The notes under the pieces were generated by a model. It had not been told where the DNA came from. It was given only the letters and a program-made list of their open reading frames with translations, and made no database searches. A stretch of DNA of 34,959 nucleotides, taken from IMG/VR virus record IMGVR_UViG_3300031539_000153, positions 1-34,959 of that record. The stretch is one strand, 5' to 3'. The stretch is from a virus. Both the position numbers and the translations under genes were made by a program. Shown here piece after piece: positions 1-7,489 of this stretch (positions within the stretch are counted from its first letter, which is position 1; every line of letters starts with the position of its first letter).

Positions 1-1
1 C

Positions 2-136
2 CGGGTGCTGGTCACCCTGGCCGACGGCCGGGACTGTTATTTTCCCATCGATCACGCCGAGCGATTCGGCAACCGGCTGTATATCCCGGCCTGGCTGGGC
101 GAGCATTACCGGCCCTTTCTGGAGGCAACCATATGA
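2..136 (+). CDS. partial CDS, C-terminus of an unrecognised early phage protein
   Basis: The first bases of the window read as an open frame of 44 codons ending in TGA. The 5' end lies outside the window. The visible tail is rich in aromatic and charged residues (it contains CYFPIDHAERFGNR and ends EHYRPFLEATI) and shows no motif I can name. Its stop overlaps the ATG of the next gene as ATGA, so the two are probably translationally coupled within one early operon. The function is unknown. Confidence 0.6.
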   Translation, partial: RVLVTLADGRDCYFPIDHAERFGNRLYIPAWLGEHYRPFLEATI

Positions 137-435
137 GACACCATATCGCCGGCAGAACCACCCACCTGATTAGCGATCAAAAACGCCTGGCATGCCTTAA
201 ATTAAAAATGACCATCAATCCGGATCCGGGCGAACAAAGCCTCTGTTTTGCCGTACTCGAGCGGGCGGTGAAGGACATCGGACTGTCAAACCGAAACAAT
301 TCGGAACATTTCTTTGCTTATCCCATTATACTGCCGGAAATTTGCGAAGACCTGGATATCGATCTGTCGGTGATATACCGGATCCTGAAACAGTACGGCC
401 TGTGGCCGTACCCGCAGCCCCGTATGGTCCGATGA
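133..435 (+). CDS. small hypothetical early protein with HTH-like C-terminus
   Basis: This gene encodes 100 aa. Residues about 22-50 look like a compact helical segment (CLKLKMTINPDPGEQ, then a helix around AVLERAVKDIG). Residues about 66-90 (PEICEDLDIDLSVIYRILKQ) have the spacing of a helix-turn-helix, which would suggest DNA binding. I do not recognise a named family. Both ends form ATGA overlaps (with the partial gene upstream and the Zn-finger gene downstream), which supports a real, translationally coupled gene. No strong Shine-Dalgarno precedes it. Confidence 0.6.
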   Translation: MRHHIAGRTTHLISDQKRLACLKLKMTINPDPGEQSLCFAVLERAVKDIGLSNRNNSEHFFAYPIILPEICEDLDIDLSVIYRILKQYGLWPYPQPRMVR

Positions 436-1172
436 AAGAAAGTCCGTGCCTAAAGTGCGATCACCACCTGGCCGGCGGCAGCAAGAACGATCGCCGGTGC
501 GTATTCGAATGTGACCTGCGGCTTGCCTACCCGAAGAAAGTCGGGGCCATGGTGGCCAGTATGGACCCGGAGGTTGTAAAACTCAAAAAAGGAGGCATCC
601 ACATGCCCGACATTGAAAAACAGTTGGGTGAATCGGTTTTATCGAAAAAAGAGGTTTTGGCCCAAAATGCGGGAATGCCGAACATCGAAGAAAAAACCGA
701 AATCGATTTAAATCTGGAGGTTTCCGAAACCGACAAAGTGGTTTACCGGATCTGTGAAAAACACCTGGTCGACCTGGAAACCCTGCGCACCGGCAATCAA
801 CGCCGCCACGAATCCCTGGCCACCGTCGCCATTCAGGAGATCGTGGAAACCCTGACCTACGAAATGAACATGGACACTCCGGAGATTGCCCGGATCCTGA
901 ATGTCTCCCCTTCGGCGGTGTGGCAACGGCTCAATAAAAAGGCAAAAAGGAAAAAAATGAAAGAAAAGAAAAAACCTGAAAAACCGGATCGCCTGGTACC
1001 CAAAAAACCCGCCGATCCCGACAACGATAAAAAATATTTACTGGAAATCGATTTTTCCAAACATACGGAGATTTACGACAAACTGATTGAAACCGCAAAG
1101 GACCGCTTTCGGAAACCCGAAAAACAGGTCCTCTGGACCCTCAAAGAAAGTCTATACCCCCGGGCCATTTGA
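432..1172 (+). CDS. Zn-finger / HTH / ribbon-helix-helix-like early protein, possible two starts
   Basis: This gene encodes 246 aa if started at the ATG that overlaps the previous stop. Residues 1-35 carry four cysteines (C6, C9, C23, C27) spaced like a small zinc finger with a conserved-looking HLAGGSKND segment between them. Residues about 146-168 (TPEIARILNVSPSAVWQRL) form a sigma-70-region-4-type HTH. Residues 169-195 are very Lys-rich. The last 40 residues (strand YLLEIDF, then two helices) resemble an Arc-type ribbon-helix-helix fold. A second in-frame ATG at 603 sits 7 nt after a perfect GGAGG, so a shorter 189-aa product lacking the zinc finger is likely. The role is probably transcriptional or DNA-binding; the exact target is unknown. 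Confidence 0.65.
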   Translation: MKESPCLKCDHHLAGGSKNDRRCVFECDLRLAYPKKVGAMVASMDPEVVKLKKGGIHMPDIEKQLGESVLSKKEVLAQNAGMPNIEEKTEIDLNLEVSETDKVVYRICEKHLVDLETLRTGNQRRHESLATVAIQEIVETLTYEMNMDTPEIARILNVSPSAVWQRLNKKAKRKKMKEKKKPEKPDRLVPKKPADPDNDKKYLLEIDFSKHTEIYDKLIETAKDRFRKPEKQVLWTLKESLYPRAI

Positions 1173-1314
1173 TTTGTTTGAAATCCATGAAAAAGGACTG
1201 GAGGCCGAAAAAGAGGCTAAAAAACGCATACTTACATATTCATCAACCCGGGATCGTCGAATATACGGCCCCTCACAAGGCCGTTATTTTACTGATTTTA
1301 TTGAAAAATCAAAT

Positions 1315-2052
1315 ATGAACCGAACCAACATTGAATATCTCGATTTTACCTGGAACCCTCTGGCCATGCGGTGCGATCCGGTGAGTGCGGGCTGTCAAAA
1401 TTGCTGGCATAGGCGACGGGCAAAGATGCTGGCGAATAATCCGAAGATCCCGGCAGAACTGCAGGCCGTTTACGCCGGCCAGGGCCCTGGGCTCATCGAG
1501 GACCGCCTTGAGCGGCCCGGAAAACGGATAAGGCCGGCCACCATCGGCGTGCAGTTTATGGGGGATCTGTGGCATGAGAAAATAGACTGGATCACTATCG
1601 ATCGCGTGCTGGAACAATGCCGAATGGCCGACTGGTACCGATATCTGCTGCTGACCAAGCGAATTACCGCGGCCTGGTATTATTTCAACTCTCCGATATA
1701 CGACCATCCACATTCGATCAGCCGTTCGCACTATTTGAGCCCTCATATTTGGATGGGCATTTCCGCCGAAGATCAGGAGCACCTGGACGATCGGTGGAAT
1801 ATATTGAGCCAGATATCGGCGTCCCATTTCTGGATTTCTCTGGAGCCGCTGCTGGAACCCGTTCAGCTGCCGGATTCATTCCTGGATTTGGGCCCCGAAA
1901 CATGGGTTGTCTGCGGCCCGGAAACCGGCTCCGGCGCCCGCCCTTGCAAAAAAGAATGGGTCGAATACGCCCACGAACAATGCCGGCGGGAACAAATACC
2001 GTTTTTCGATAAAAGCAAAAATCCCATCGCCCTGGAGTTCCCAACATGGTGA
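1315..2052 (+). CDS. phage Gp37/Gp68 family protein (DUF5131)
   Basis: This gene encodes 245 aa from the ATG just before NRTNIEYLDFTWNP. The opening W-NP...C20-x6-C27-x2-C30-W block and the later LLTKR, WMGIS, WISLEPLL and WVVCGPETG segments are the hallmark blocks of the Gp37/Gp68 (DUF5131) family. This family is widespread in phages and resembles a reduced radical-SAM-like fold; its biochemical role is not settled. The frame stays open upstream to 1087, but that part overlaps the previous gene and lacks the family signature, so 1315 is preferred. Its own ribosome site is weak. The last codons (ATGGTGA) overlap the start of the following Cys-rich gene. Confidence 0.88.
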   Translation: MNRTNIEYLDFTWNPLAMRCDPVSAGCQNCWHRRRAKMLANNPKIPAELQAVYAGQGPGLIEDRLERPGKRIRPATIGVQFMGDLWHEKIDWITIDRVLEQCRMADWYRYLLLTKRITAAWYYFNSPIYDHPHSISRSHYLSPHIWMGISAEDQEHLDDRWNILSQISASHFWISLEPLLEPVQLPDSFLDLGPETWVVCGPETGSGARPCKKEWVEYAHEQCRREQIPFFDKSKNPIALEFPTW

Positions 2053-2555
2053 ACAATAATTTTCCCAGATGGTTATATCCGGTAAAGCGCCTCGTCATAA
2101 GCAGCCATGTCGGCAAATGATGCCAGATCCCATATCCTGGACACCCGAAGGGCTGCCCTAAATATGGGAATGATAAAAAATGTCCGCCCAAAGCGCCCCG
2201 GGTTGAAGATTTCTTCGATTTAACCAAAAGCCTTTGGCTGGTTCATTCTGAATTTAACCTGGGCAATCATATTCTTAAAATGGAAAAGAAACACCCCAAA
2301 TGGACATTGAGGCAATGTAAATGCGTTCTCTATTGGCAGCAGACCAGTCGCGGTCAATTAGATCAGCGCATTTTAGAGGGGTTGCTTCATACCGGCGCCA
2401 TGGCCTCCACAACGGTCCCGGAGGCCATGGGCGTCAATGTCTATGCAACAGCCCGGCTTTCAGGACTCAAACTCGAAAGAATCCGCCACCTGGCCATGTG
2501 CCGGCATGTGGCTTTGATAGGACATAGCAATAAAGGCCAAATATCATTATGGTGA
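2046..2555 (+). CDS. Cys-rich protein with in-frame UGA; candidate selenoprotein or readthrough gene
   Basis: One frame runs from ATG 2046 (overlapping the previous stop as ATGGTGA) to TGA 2555 with a single internal TGA at 2118-2120. If that codon is read, the product is 169 aa. Residues 1-24 end ...RLVISSHVGK, then residue 25 is UGA, followed by C26 and the block PYPGHPKGC37 ... KKC46PP. The distal part has QCKC (C91, C93), LYWQ and PEAMGVNV. No ATG, GTG or TTG occurs in this frame between 2121 and 2280, so the Cys-rich block is made only if UGA is decoded. A hairpin starts 8 nt after the UGA (2128-2135 pairs perfectly with 2162-2169; apical CCC-GAA-GGG at 2144-2152). Alternatives are a nonsense mutation, or a 91-aa product from ATG 2280. 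The family function is unknown; metal binding is plausible. Confidence 0.5.
2128..2169 (+). promoter_or_regulatory. hairpin downstream of in-frame UGA, candidate bacterial SECIS element
   Basis: TCCCATAT (2128-2135) pairs with ATATGGGA (2162-2169), 8 of 8. Inside it CCC (2144-2146) pairs with GGG (2150-2152) around a GAA loop whose first base is G. The apical loop lies about 26 nt after UGA 2118-2120. Bacterial SECIS elements sit just after UGA inside the coding region and usually have a small apical loop beginning with G or containing an early G. The upper stem is short here (3 bp), so the match is suggestive only. Confidence 0.3.
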
Positions 2556-2620
2556 ACGGCACTGAATACATATGCCTCCAGGACCTGGCCAAGGACATCG
2601 GGGTGAAACAATGGCCCTAA
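2549..2620 (+). CDS. micro-ORF, truncated HTH-like protein
   Basis: This 23-codon ORF starts in an ATGGTGA overlap with the preceding stop, exactly as that gene overlaps the one before it. The peptide EYICLQDLAKDIGV looks like the first helices of an excisionase or HTH-type DNA-binding protein, but it stops after KQWP. It overlaps the next gene's start by 10 nt (ATGGCCCTAA). It could be a leftover 5' end of a longer HTH gene or a coupling leader peptide. Confidence 0.35.
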   Translation: MVNGTEYICLQDLAKDIGVKQWP

Positions 2621-2823
2621 AGGAAATATCAACGGGAGAGAAAGCTATTTTTGAATTGCAAAAGATCCGGGATCGCATCGATCTTTTGATGGTGGAGATA
2701 CGGGCTGCCCTACCGGGTACCGATGGTGGACTGCCCGACATGGTACTGATAGATCCGGGGACAGGGCGGACATTAAAAGTTAAGGAAAGAAAGCACGCGC
2801 GGAAAAATACCGGAATAAAATAA
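2611..2823 (+). CDS. small hypothetical protein, helical
   Basis: This gene encodes 70 aa beginning MALKEISTGEKAIFELQK. An amphipathic helix (about residues 9-30, IFELQKIRDRIDLLMVEIRAAL) is followed by a Gly/Pro linker and a basic tail (KVKERKHARKN). The ATG at 2611 is preceded by GGGGTG at useful spacing. The frame also opens at 2572, but that extension is Gly/Pro-rich noise over the upstream micro-ORF. I do not recognise the family. It is the last small gene before an AT-rich gap and the replication genes. Confidence 0.5.
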   Translation: MALKEISTGEKAIFELQKIRDRIDLLMVEIRAALPGTDGGLPDMVLIDPGTGRTLKVKERKHARKNTGIK

Positions 2824-3073
2824 TCGGGGTGTTAGACCATGGGATGGTTGAATTATAAGATTGTCCTTATTTTTTTGTTTTTAATTTTTATAAACGTTCG
2901 ACCCCCACACCCCTTAAGTTTTAAAAATTCAAACCAAGGTCCATACACGTTCAATAATAAAAAAAATAATATATTTAATCGTGGGTCCTTCGCCGAGCCC
3001 AAAGTGACAGGGTTAATTCCAGCCCGGTATTTCTCTGCATTTAGATTTTTGAACGGAATGGAAAAATGGAATC
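2824..3073 (+). promoter_or_regulatory. AT-rich intergenic region before primase-helicase
   Basis: About 250 bp of markedly AT-rich DNA separates the small early genes from the replication genes. It holds T-rich and A-rich runs (around 2869-2895 and 2957-2976), a GGTCCA word (2938) and a CCCAC/GTGGG pair (2903 and 2981). I see no convincing promoter hexamers. An 84-codon ORF here (2839-3093) has a hydrophobic start but no family features and overlaps the next gene. A promoter or replication-origin role is possible but unproven. Confidence 0.3.
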
Positions 3074-4675
3074 ATGACGCAACCGCCCGATAAAAATACA
3101 AATAGCTTGAGTTCTGAGGCCGATATCAAAAAGGCGGTGGAGGCCCGAAAGGCGGAGACGGCCGAGCGGCTGGCTAAAAGCCTGGCCGATAAAGAGCCGA
3201 AAAAAATAACGTCAAAGGATATCCATGATTGTCTGTATTCCAACGAACTGGGCGATGGGATGCTGTACGCGGCCCTGCACGAGAATAAATTTGTGTATAA
3301 CAAATCCGCCCAGGAGTGGATAAAATTTAATGGCCATCACTGGGTCCGGGATATCGGAGATGAATCTCTGGCTGCGGCTGAAAATGTGGCCGAGCGGTAC
3401 CTGCAGGAGGCCCGGGATATGGTGACCCGGATCGATGCGGCCAGCAAGGACGGCGATAAGGAAAAAATGGAGGCCCTACAGAAAACCCAGGGGGCGATTT
3501 ATAAGCGGGTCCACCGGCTGCGAAGCGATCGGGGCCGTAACAGTTGTTTAAAGTTCGCCCACACCAACAAAAAAATGGCGATATATATCGAGGGGAACGA
3601 GTTGGATACGAACCATTATTATCTGGCCTGTAAAAACGGGGTGATCGATTTAAGAACCGGGCAGCTATCGCCCGGCCGTCCGGAAGATTATATGTTCAAG
3701 GCCAGCCCGGTGGAATGGGTCGGGATCGATACGCCGGCGCCCACCTGGGAAAGCACGCTGAACGGTATATTCCAGGGGGACCAGGATCTGATCGATTACA
3801 TCGGCCGGCTGTGCGGATATGGAATCACCGGTCTGACCATCGAGCATGTGCTGCCCATCTTCTGGGGCCAGGGCCGTAACGGAAAAGGGACCATTGTGGA
3901 GACCATCTCGCATGTCATGGGCGCCCTGGTTGGTCCCATTGTCACCGAAATGCTTCTGGATCAAGGCCGGGTTAAAAACTCATCCGGACCCAGTCCGGAC
4001 ATTATGGGGCTGCGTGGCCTAAGAATCGCGTTTGCCAGCGAGGCGGACGAGGGCCGGCGGTTCTCACCTTCAAGGATCAAATGGCTGTCCGGCGGCGACA
4101 CCTTAAAGGGGCGCCATCCGCATGATAAATACGAGACCGAATTTCTTCCCACTCACATGCTGATATTACTCACCAATCACAAACCCCATGCGCCGGCAGA
4201 TGACTATGCATTCTGGGAGCGGGTCCACCTGATCCCGTTTAATATATCATTTGTGGACCGGAAACCTCGGGAGGATTACGAGTTGCCGGCGGACAAATAT
4301 CTCAAGGAAAAAATGATCTTAGAGGCACCCGGGATCCTGGCCTGGCTGGTGCGGGGATGCCTAGAATGGCAGCGGATCGGCCTGGCGCCGCCGGCGTCGG
4401 TGCTGGAGGCCACGGCGGAATATAAAAGGGACGAGGATCTGATCCAAGATTTTATTGATGAGTGCTGTTTTTTGGATCCCGGCCACGAGGTCGGAGCTTC
4501 CAGTTTATACTCGGAGTTTAAAACGTGGTTCGAAGAAAACATCTCCAAAAGGTCCATTTCTCAAAAGAAGTTTGGAAGGATGATTGGAAAGAAATTTAAG
4601 AAAATTAAATCGGGCACTTATAAATATATCGGTTTGGGGTTGAATTCGGATGAATTTGGGCACCGTGGACCATAG
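3074..4675 (+). CDS. phage/plasmid primase-helicase, P4/D5 family (SF3 helicase)
   Basis: This gene encodes 533 aa. A poorly conserved basic N-terminus (1-50) precedes a D5-N-like region in which NGVIDLRTG (about 188-196) and the following residues match P4-type primases. The SF3 helicase core has Walker A at 265-273 (GQGRNGKGT), a Walker B/B' region around LRGLRIAFASEADEG and the sensor segment HMLILLTNHKP, then FWERVHLIPF, all typical of the DUF5906/D5 family. The C-terminal 100 residues look like a winged-helix tail (LYSEFKTWFEEN...KKFGRMIGKKF). It unwinds DNA at the phage origin. No archaeo-eukaryotic or TOPRIM primase motif is obvious in it; a separate TOPRIM primase gene follows at 5308. 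AT-rich gaps flank it on both sides. Confidence 0.92.
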   Translation: MTQPPDKNTNSLSSEADIKKAVEARKAETAERLAKSLADKEPKKITSKDIHDCLYSNELGDGMLYAALHENKFVYNKSAQEWIKFNGHHWVRDIGDESLAAAENVAERYLQEARDMVTRIDAASKDGDKEKMEALQKTQGAIYKRVHRLRSDRGRNSCLKFAHTNKKMAIYIEGNELDTNHYYLACKNGVIDLRTGQLSPGRPEDYMFKASPVEWVGIDTPAPTWESTLNGIFQGDQDLIDYIGRLCGYGITGLTIEHVLPIFWGQGRNGKGTIVETISHVMGALVGPIVTEMLLDQGRVKNSSGPSPDIMGLRGLRIAFASEADEGRRFSPSRIKWLSGGDTLKGRHPHDKYETEFLPTHMLILLTNHKPHAPADDYAFWERVHLIPFNISFVDRKPREDYELPADKYLKEKMILEAPGILAWLVRGCLEWQRIGLAPPASVLEATAEYKRDEDLIQDFIDECCFLDPGHEVGASSLYSEFKTWFEENISKRSISQKKFGRMIGKKFKKIKSGTYKYIGLGLNSDEFGHRGP

Positions 4676-4822
4676 GGGTCTATTTTCATGTTTAGAGGGA
4701 AATAAAAAAAGGTAGTTTTTACTAGACTTACTTATACCCCAAAAGGTCCAATGGTCCAAATATATTATATATATATAATAAGTAGTTAATTTTATTAAAA
4801 TAAAAAAATGGACGATTGAAAA
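4676..4822 (+). promoter_or_regulatory. AT-rich intergenic with 18-bp palindrome and GGTCCA repeats
   Basis: A 147-bp gap follows the helicase gene. It contains two GGTCCA words 8 nt apart (4745, 4753), a reverse-oriented TGGACC at the end of the upstream gene, and a perfect 18-bp palindrome at 4763-4780 made of alternating T and A. The palindrome could melt easily, bind a dimeric regulator, or serve as a -10 region. This may be a promoter for the ASCH-primase group or part of an origin. The evidence is sequence pattern only. Confidence 0.3.
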
Positions 4823-5287
4823 ATGAAGTGTATTAGCCTTTGGCAACCCTGGGCCACCTTGTGGGTTTTACAAATTAAAAAAAATGAAACCCGGCATTGG
4901 CCGTTTCCGTCTAATTATACCGGACCGGTAGCCGTTCATGCGGCCAAAAAGAAGGTAAATATTTGGGATGGTATCGAGAGATATTTTCTCCAGGGAATTA
5001 TTGAGGCATTGGATAAAGCCGGGCTCGATCCTAATTATTTACCTCGAGGGGCGATCGTCGGCCGATGCGACCGGATCCGATCATATAAAATCTTTCGATA
5101 TCAAAACAATAGTTTAGAAACTATGTTGGGGGATTGGAGTCCTGGCCGGTATTACTGGACCCCGGAGAATATGCAGCCCCTTCCGGAGCCGATTCCATAC
5201 AGGGGGTGCCAGGGGATTTTTAATGTCGATCTGTTTTCCGATCGTTATATACCGCCACCCAAACGACAGCAGTTGAAATTATTTTAG
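4823..5287 (+). CDS. ASCH domain protein
   Basis: This gene encodes 154 aa. The N-terminal CISLWQPWATLW, followed by K20-NETRHWP and GPVAVHAAKK, is the classic ASCH signature (W-x-P-W, then K-x2-E-T-R), and GAIVGRCDRI forms the next beta strand. ASCH proteins have a PUA-like beta barrel and bind RNA or modified nucleobases; some hydrolyse N4-acetylcytidine. Phage copies usually sit, as here, with replication genes. The C-terminus (from about 100) carries YYWTPENMQPLPEPIPYRGCQGIF, the usual closing block of the phage subfamily. The precise substrate cannot be told from sequence. Confidence 0.88.
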   Translation: MKCISLWQPWATLWVLQIKKNETRHWPFPSNYTGPVAVHAAKKKVNIWDGIERYFLQGIIEALDKAGLDPNYLPRGAIVGRCDRIRSYKIFRYQNNSLETMLGDWSPGRYYWTPENMQPLPEPIPYRGCQGIFNVDLFSDRYIPPPKRQQLKLF

Positions 5288-5307
5288 AAAAGAGAGGGGT
5301 TTAAACG

Positions 5308-6684
5308 ATGAACGTACTCGAGCTGTTGAAATCCAAAGGCATCGCCGCGAAAAAGGCATCCAGCACCAAGGGCGGGGAGTGGTGGTCGGCCTGCCCGGGG
5401 TGCGGCGGTGATGATCGGTTTCATGTCTGGCCGGATCAGAACGGCGGAATGGGGTCTTATTGGTGCCGGGGGTGCGGAAAATCCGGGGACCGGACTCAAT
5501 TCTTAATCGATTTTGACGGGAAATCCTATCCGGAGGCCTGCGCGGCCCTGGATATCACCCTGGAAAAAGACGCCTACCAGGCGCCGAAATTCAAACCCAG
5601 GACAAAAAAGCCGGCCGCAGCGCCTCCGGATCCGGTACCGGCGCCGGATCCACTGTCGGATTTATGGCTTGAGCGGGCGGAAAAACTCACCGCCTGGGCC
5701 CAGGCGCACCTGGCGAAAAATAAAAAACAACTCGAGTGGCTTAAAAAACGGGGGATTAAAAAAGGGACCATCGAAAAATTCCGGCTGGGATGGAACCCGG
5801 GTAAAAACGGCAAAGACCTGTTTCGGCCCCGGGAGAAATGGGGGCTACCCGCGGAGCTCAAGGAAAACGGGCGGAAAAAAGTGCTCTGGATCCCCAGGGG
5901 TCTGGTGATTCCCTGGATCAAAGACGGCCGGGTCCGCCGGATCCGGATCCGCCGGCCGGACGGAGATCCCAGATATTACGTGATCCCCGGATCGGATATG
6001 GGCGTTATGATCATCGGGGACCGGATGCGGGCGTACATCGTACTCGAGGCGGAGCTGGACGCCATGCTCTGCTGGCAGATTGCCGGGGATCTGGCCGGCG
6101 TCGTGGGCCTGGGATCCACCCGGCCGCCGGATCCCGCAGCGGCGGAAGTGTTACGCCGGACCGCGGTGATCCTTCTGGCCCACGATTACGACGCGGCCGG
6201 GCAAAAAGCCCTGGAATGGTGGCGGATTAATTTTCCTCGAGGGGAACACTGGCCGGTGCCCGCCGGCGGGGATCCGGGGGAGGCCTACCAAGCCGGCGTG
6301 GACATCCGGGCTTGGATTTCCGCCGGACTGCCGTCCGCGTGGCGGGTTGGACAATCGCTCTTGGGTAGTAATGATAAGGAGGCGCCTCAAAAAACACCCG
6401 GTGAATCGGCAGGGGCGCCGGCGGGGATCCTGGAGTTGGCGGAGCTGTTAAAAAAACACCCGGTAACCATCCACAATACGCCGGAGCGGACCCGGATCCG
6501 GCAGGGGCAGCGGTGGGCCCGGGAAAATTGGGGCGTATCAAAACGGATTTCCGAGCTGGTTTATATGACACCGGCGGTTTTCGAATATCTGGCCGGGCAT
6601 CCGGAGGTGGTGATTACGGGGGGGAATGTTTTTTATGAGGGTTCGAGGGTTCAAGGGTTCAAGGGAGAAAGAAAAATAATCTGA
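5308..6684 (+). CDS. DNA primase, CHC2 zinc finger plus TOPRIM
   Basis: This gene encodes 458 aa. A zinc-binding domain (C29-x2-C32 ... C53-x2-C56, CPGC/CRGC) at the N-terminus precedes a linker rich in Ala and Pro (about 98-118). A primase core region follows (WLKKRGIKKGTIEKFRLGWNP, WIPRGLVIPW), then a TOPRIM fold with E247 (IVLEAELDA) and D293/D295 (AHDYDAAGQKA) in the metal-binding positions. It makes RNA primers for phage DNA synthesis and likely works with the D5-type helicase upstream. The last 15 residues are encoded by an 8-bp tandem repeat (6639-6665), which may have extended the C-terminus. A good Shine-Dalgarno (GAGAGGGG) precedes the ATG. Confidence 0.9.
   Translation: MNVLELLKSKGIAAKKASSTKGGEWWSACPGCGGDDRFHVWPDQNGGMGSYWCRGCGKSGDRTQFLIDFDGKSYPEACAALDITLEKDAYQAPKFKPRTKKPAAAPPDPVPAPDPLSDLWLERAEKLTAWAQAHLAKNKKQLEWLKKRGIKKGTIEKFRLGWNPGKNGKDLFRPREKWGLPAELKENGRKKVLWIPRGLVIPWIKDGRVRRIRIRRPDGDPRYYVIPGSDMGVMIIGDRMRAYIVLEAELDAMLCWQIAGDLAGVVGLGSTRPPDPAAAEVLRRTAVILLAHDYDAAGQKALEWWRINFPRGEHWPVPAGGDPGEAYQAGVDIRAWISAGLPSAWRVGQSLLGSNDKEAPQKTPGESAGAPAGILELAELLKKHPVTIHNTPERTRIRQGQRWARENWGVSKRISELVYMTPAVFEYLAGHPEVVITGGNVFYEGSRVQGFKGERKII
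6639..6665 (+). repeat. 8-bp tandem repeat at end of primase gene
   Basis: Three copies of GGGTTCRA followed by GGG (6639-6665) lie inside the last codons of the primase gene and encode part of the tail GSRVQGFKG. Copies two and three are identical (GGGTTCAA); the first has G for A at position 7. It is one of several short-period repeats found at gene ends in this window. Confidence 0.75.
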
Positions 6685-6697
6685 AAGGAGCGCGAGT

Positions 6698-6889
6698 ATG
6701 AACGAATTAGAAAAACGATTCGATGAAGAAATAGAGAGGAGGAAATTCAATTTCCTTGAGCTTGTGGGGTTTCAATCAAAACCAAAGCTCGCCTTAAAAG
6801 CGGGTATGGCCATCGGGTATCAGTTGGCGTGTGATATTATTTCTAACGAACTCAACCCCACCGAATCCCCGCAAGAGAAAGGAGTGTGA
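6698..6889 (+). CDS. small hypothetical protein
   Basis: This gene encodes 63 aa with an acidic/basic helical N-terminus (MNELEKRFDEEIERR) and a hydrophobic middle containing AGMAIGYQLACDII. A strong AAAGGAG ribosome site precedes the ATG. Its TGA lies inside the short spacer before the next ATG (6892), and the same AAAGGAG-GTG-ATG block serves the next gene. The family is not recognised. Position between the primase and a deoxyribosyltransferase-like gene suggests an accessory replication role, but nothing in the sequence shows it. Confidence 0.6.
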   Translation: MNELEKRFDEEIERRKFNFLELVGFQSKPKLALKAGMAIGYQLACDIISNELNPTESPQEKGV

Positions 6890-6891
6890 GT

Positions 6892-7404
6892 ATGAATGGA
6901 GCAATAGTCACGGGGAAAGGGCCGAAAATCGTTACGCTGTGCGGGTCGTCGCGGTTTGTGGATGTGATGGCGGTGTGCGCCTGGTTCATTGAGCGGGATG
7001 AGGGGGCCATCGTTCTGGGGCTGCATCTATTACCGTTTTGGTACAGTAAAGAACCAATTCCGGATCACCTGGCCGAACATGAAGGGATTGCCGACAAAAT
7101 GGACAAACTCCATTTAAGAAAGATCGATATTTCCCATGAGATTTTCGTGGTGAATTATGAGGACTATATCGGCGACAGCACCCGGGTGGAAATAAAATAT
7201 ACCCAAAAAACGGGTAAGAAAATCCGGTGGTATTCCCACGATCCGGTGGGGGAAAAGGTTCAAAACCTTATCACATCACGCTTTGATGAATTAAAGGAAG
7301 GGGATAAAAACATCGAAAAAGATCGATCGGCCTGCCCAGAGTGCGAGGAACCGACGCCGGCGGATGCGGCGGAGTGCTCGGCGTGCGGGTGTGTTTGGGA
7401 TTGA
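6892..7404 (+). CDS. nucleoside 2-deoxyribosyltransferase-like (DUF4406-type) protein with zinc ribbon
   Basis: This gene encodes 170 aa. The opening KIVTLCGSSRF (12-22) with a following helix, FWYS (49-52), ISHEIFVVNYEDYIGDSTRVEIKYT (from 80) and KKIRWYSHD match the Rossmann-like nucleoside 2-deoxyribosyltransferase fold. E100 in STRVEI is at the usual catalytic Glu position. A C-terminal zinc ribbon (C148, C151, C162, C165) is added. Members of this superfamily hydrolyse or exchange bases on (deoxy)nucleosides or nucleotides, and phages use them in nucleotide metabolism. ATG 6892 is preferred over GTG 6886 because it is well spaced from AAAGGAG. The substrate is unknown. Confidence 0.7.
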   Translation: MNGAIVTGKGPKIVTLCGSSRFVDVMAVCAWFIERDEGAIVLGLHLLPFWYSKEPIPDHLAEHEGIADKMDKLHLRKIDISHEIFVVNYEDYIGDSTRVEIKYTQKTGKKIRWYSHDPVGEKVQNLITSRFDELKEGDKNIEKDRSACPECEEPTPADAAECSACGCVWD

Positions 7405-7489
7405 TTGGGAAGGAAAGAGAAATTAGAAAAGAGGATAAGGAAAAATTATACCTATACGAATACAACGCGAGCGCACCAAAGGCTGGAGA

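Noticed and set aside
1087-1314. Longer N-terminus for the Gp37/Gp68 protein
   Set aside because: It overlaps the previous gene by 86 nt and lacks the family's opening block, which starts just after ATG 1315.
2118-2120. Alternative genetic code (UGA as Trp or Gly)
   Set aside because: UGA is used as the normal stop of several neighbouring genes, often in ATGA overlaps.
2839-3093. 84-codon ORF with hydrophobic start
   Set aside because: AT-rich gap, overlaps the primase-helicase start, and after the first 20 residues the sequence is low-complexity without any family pattern.
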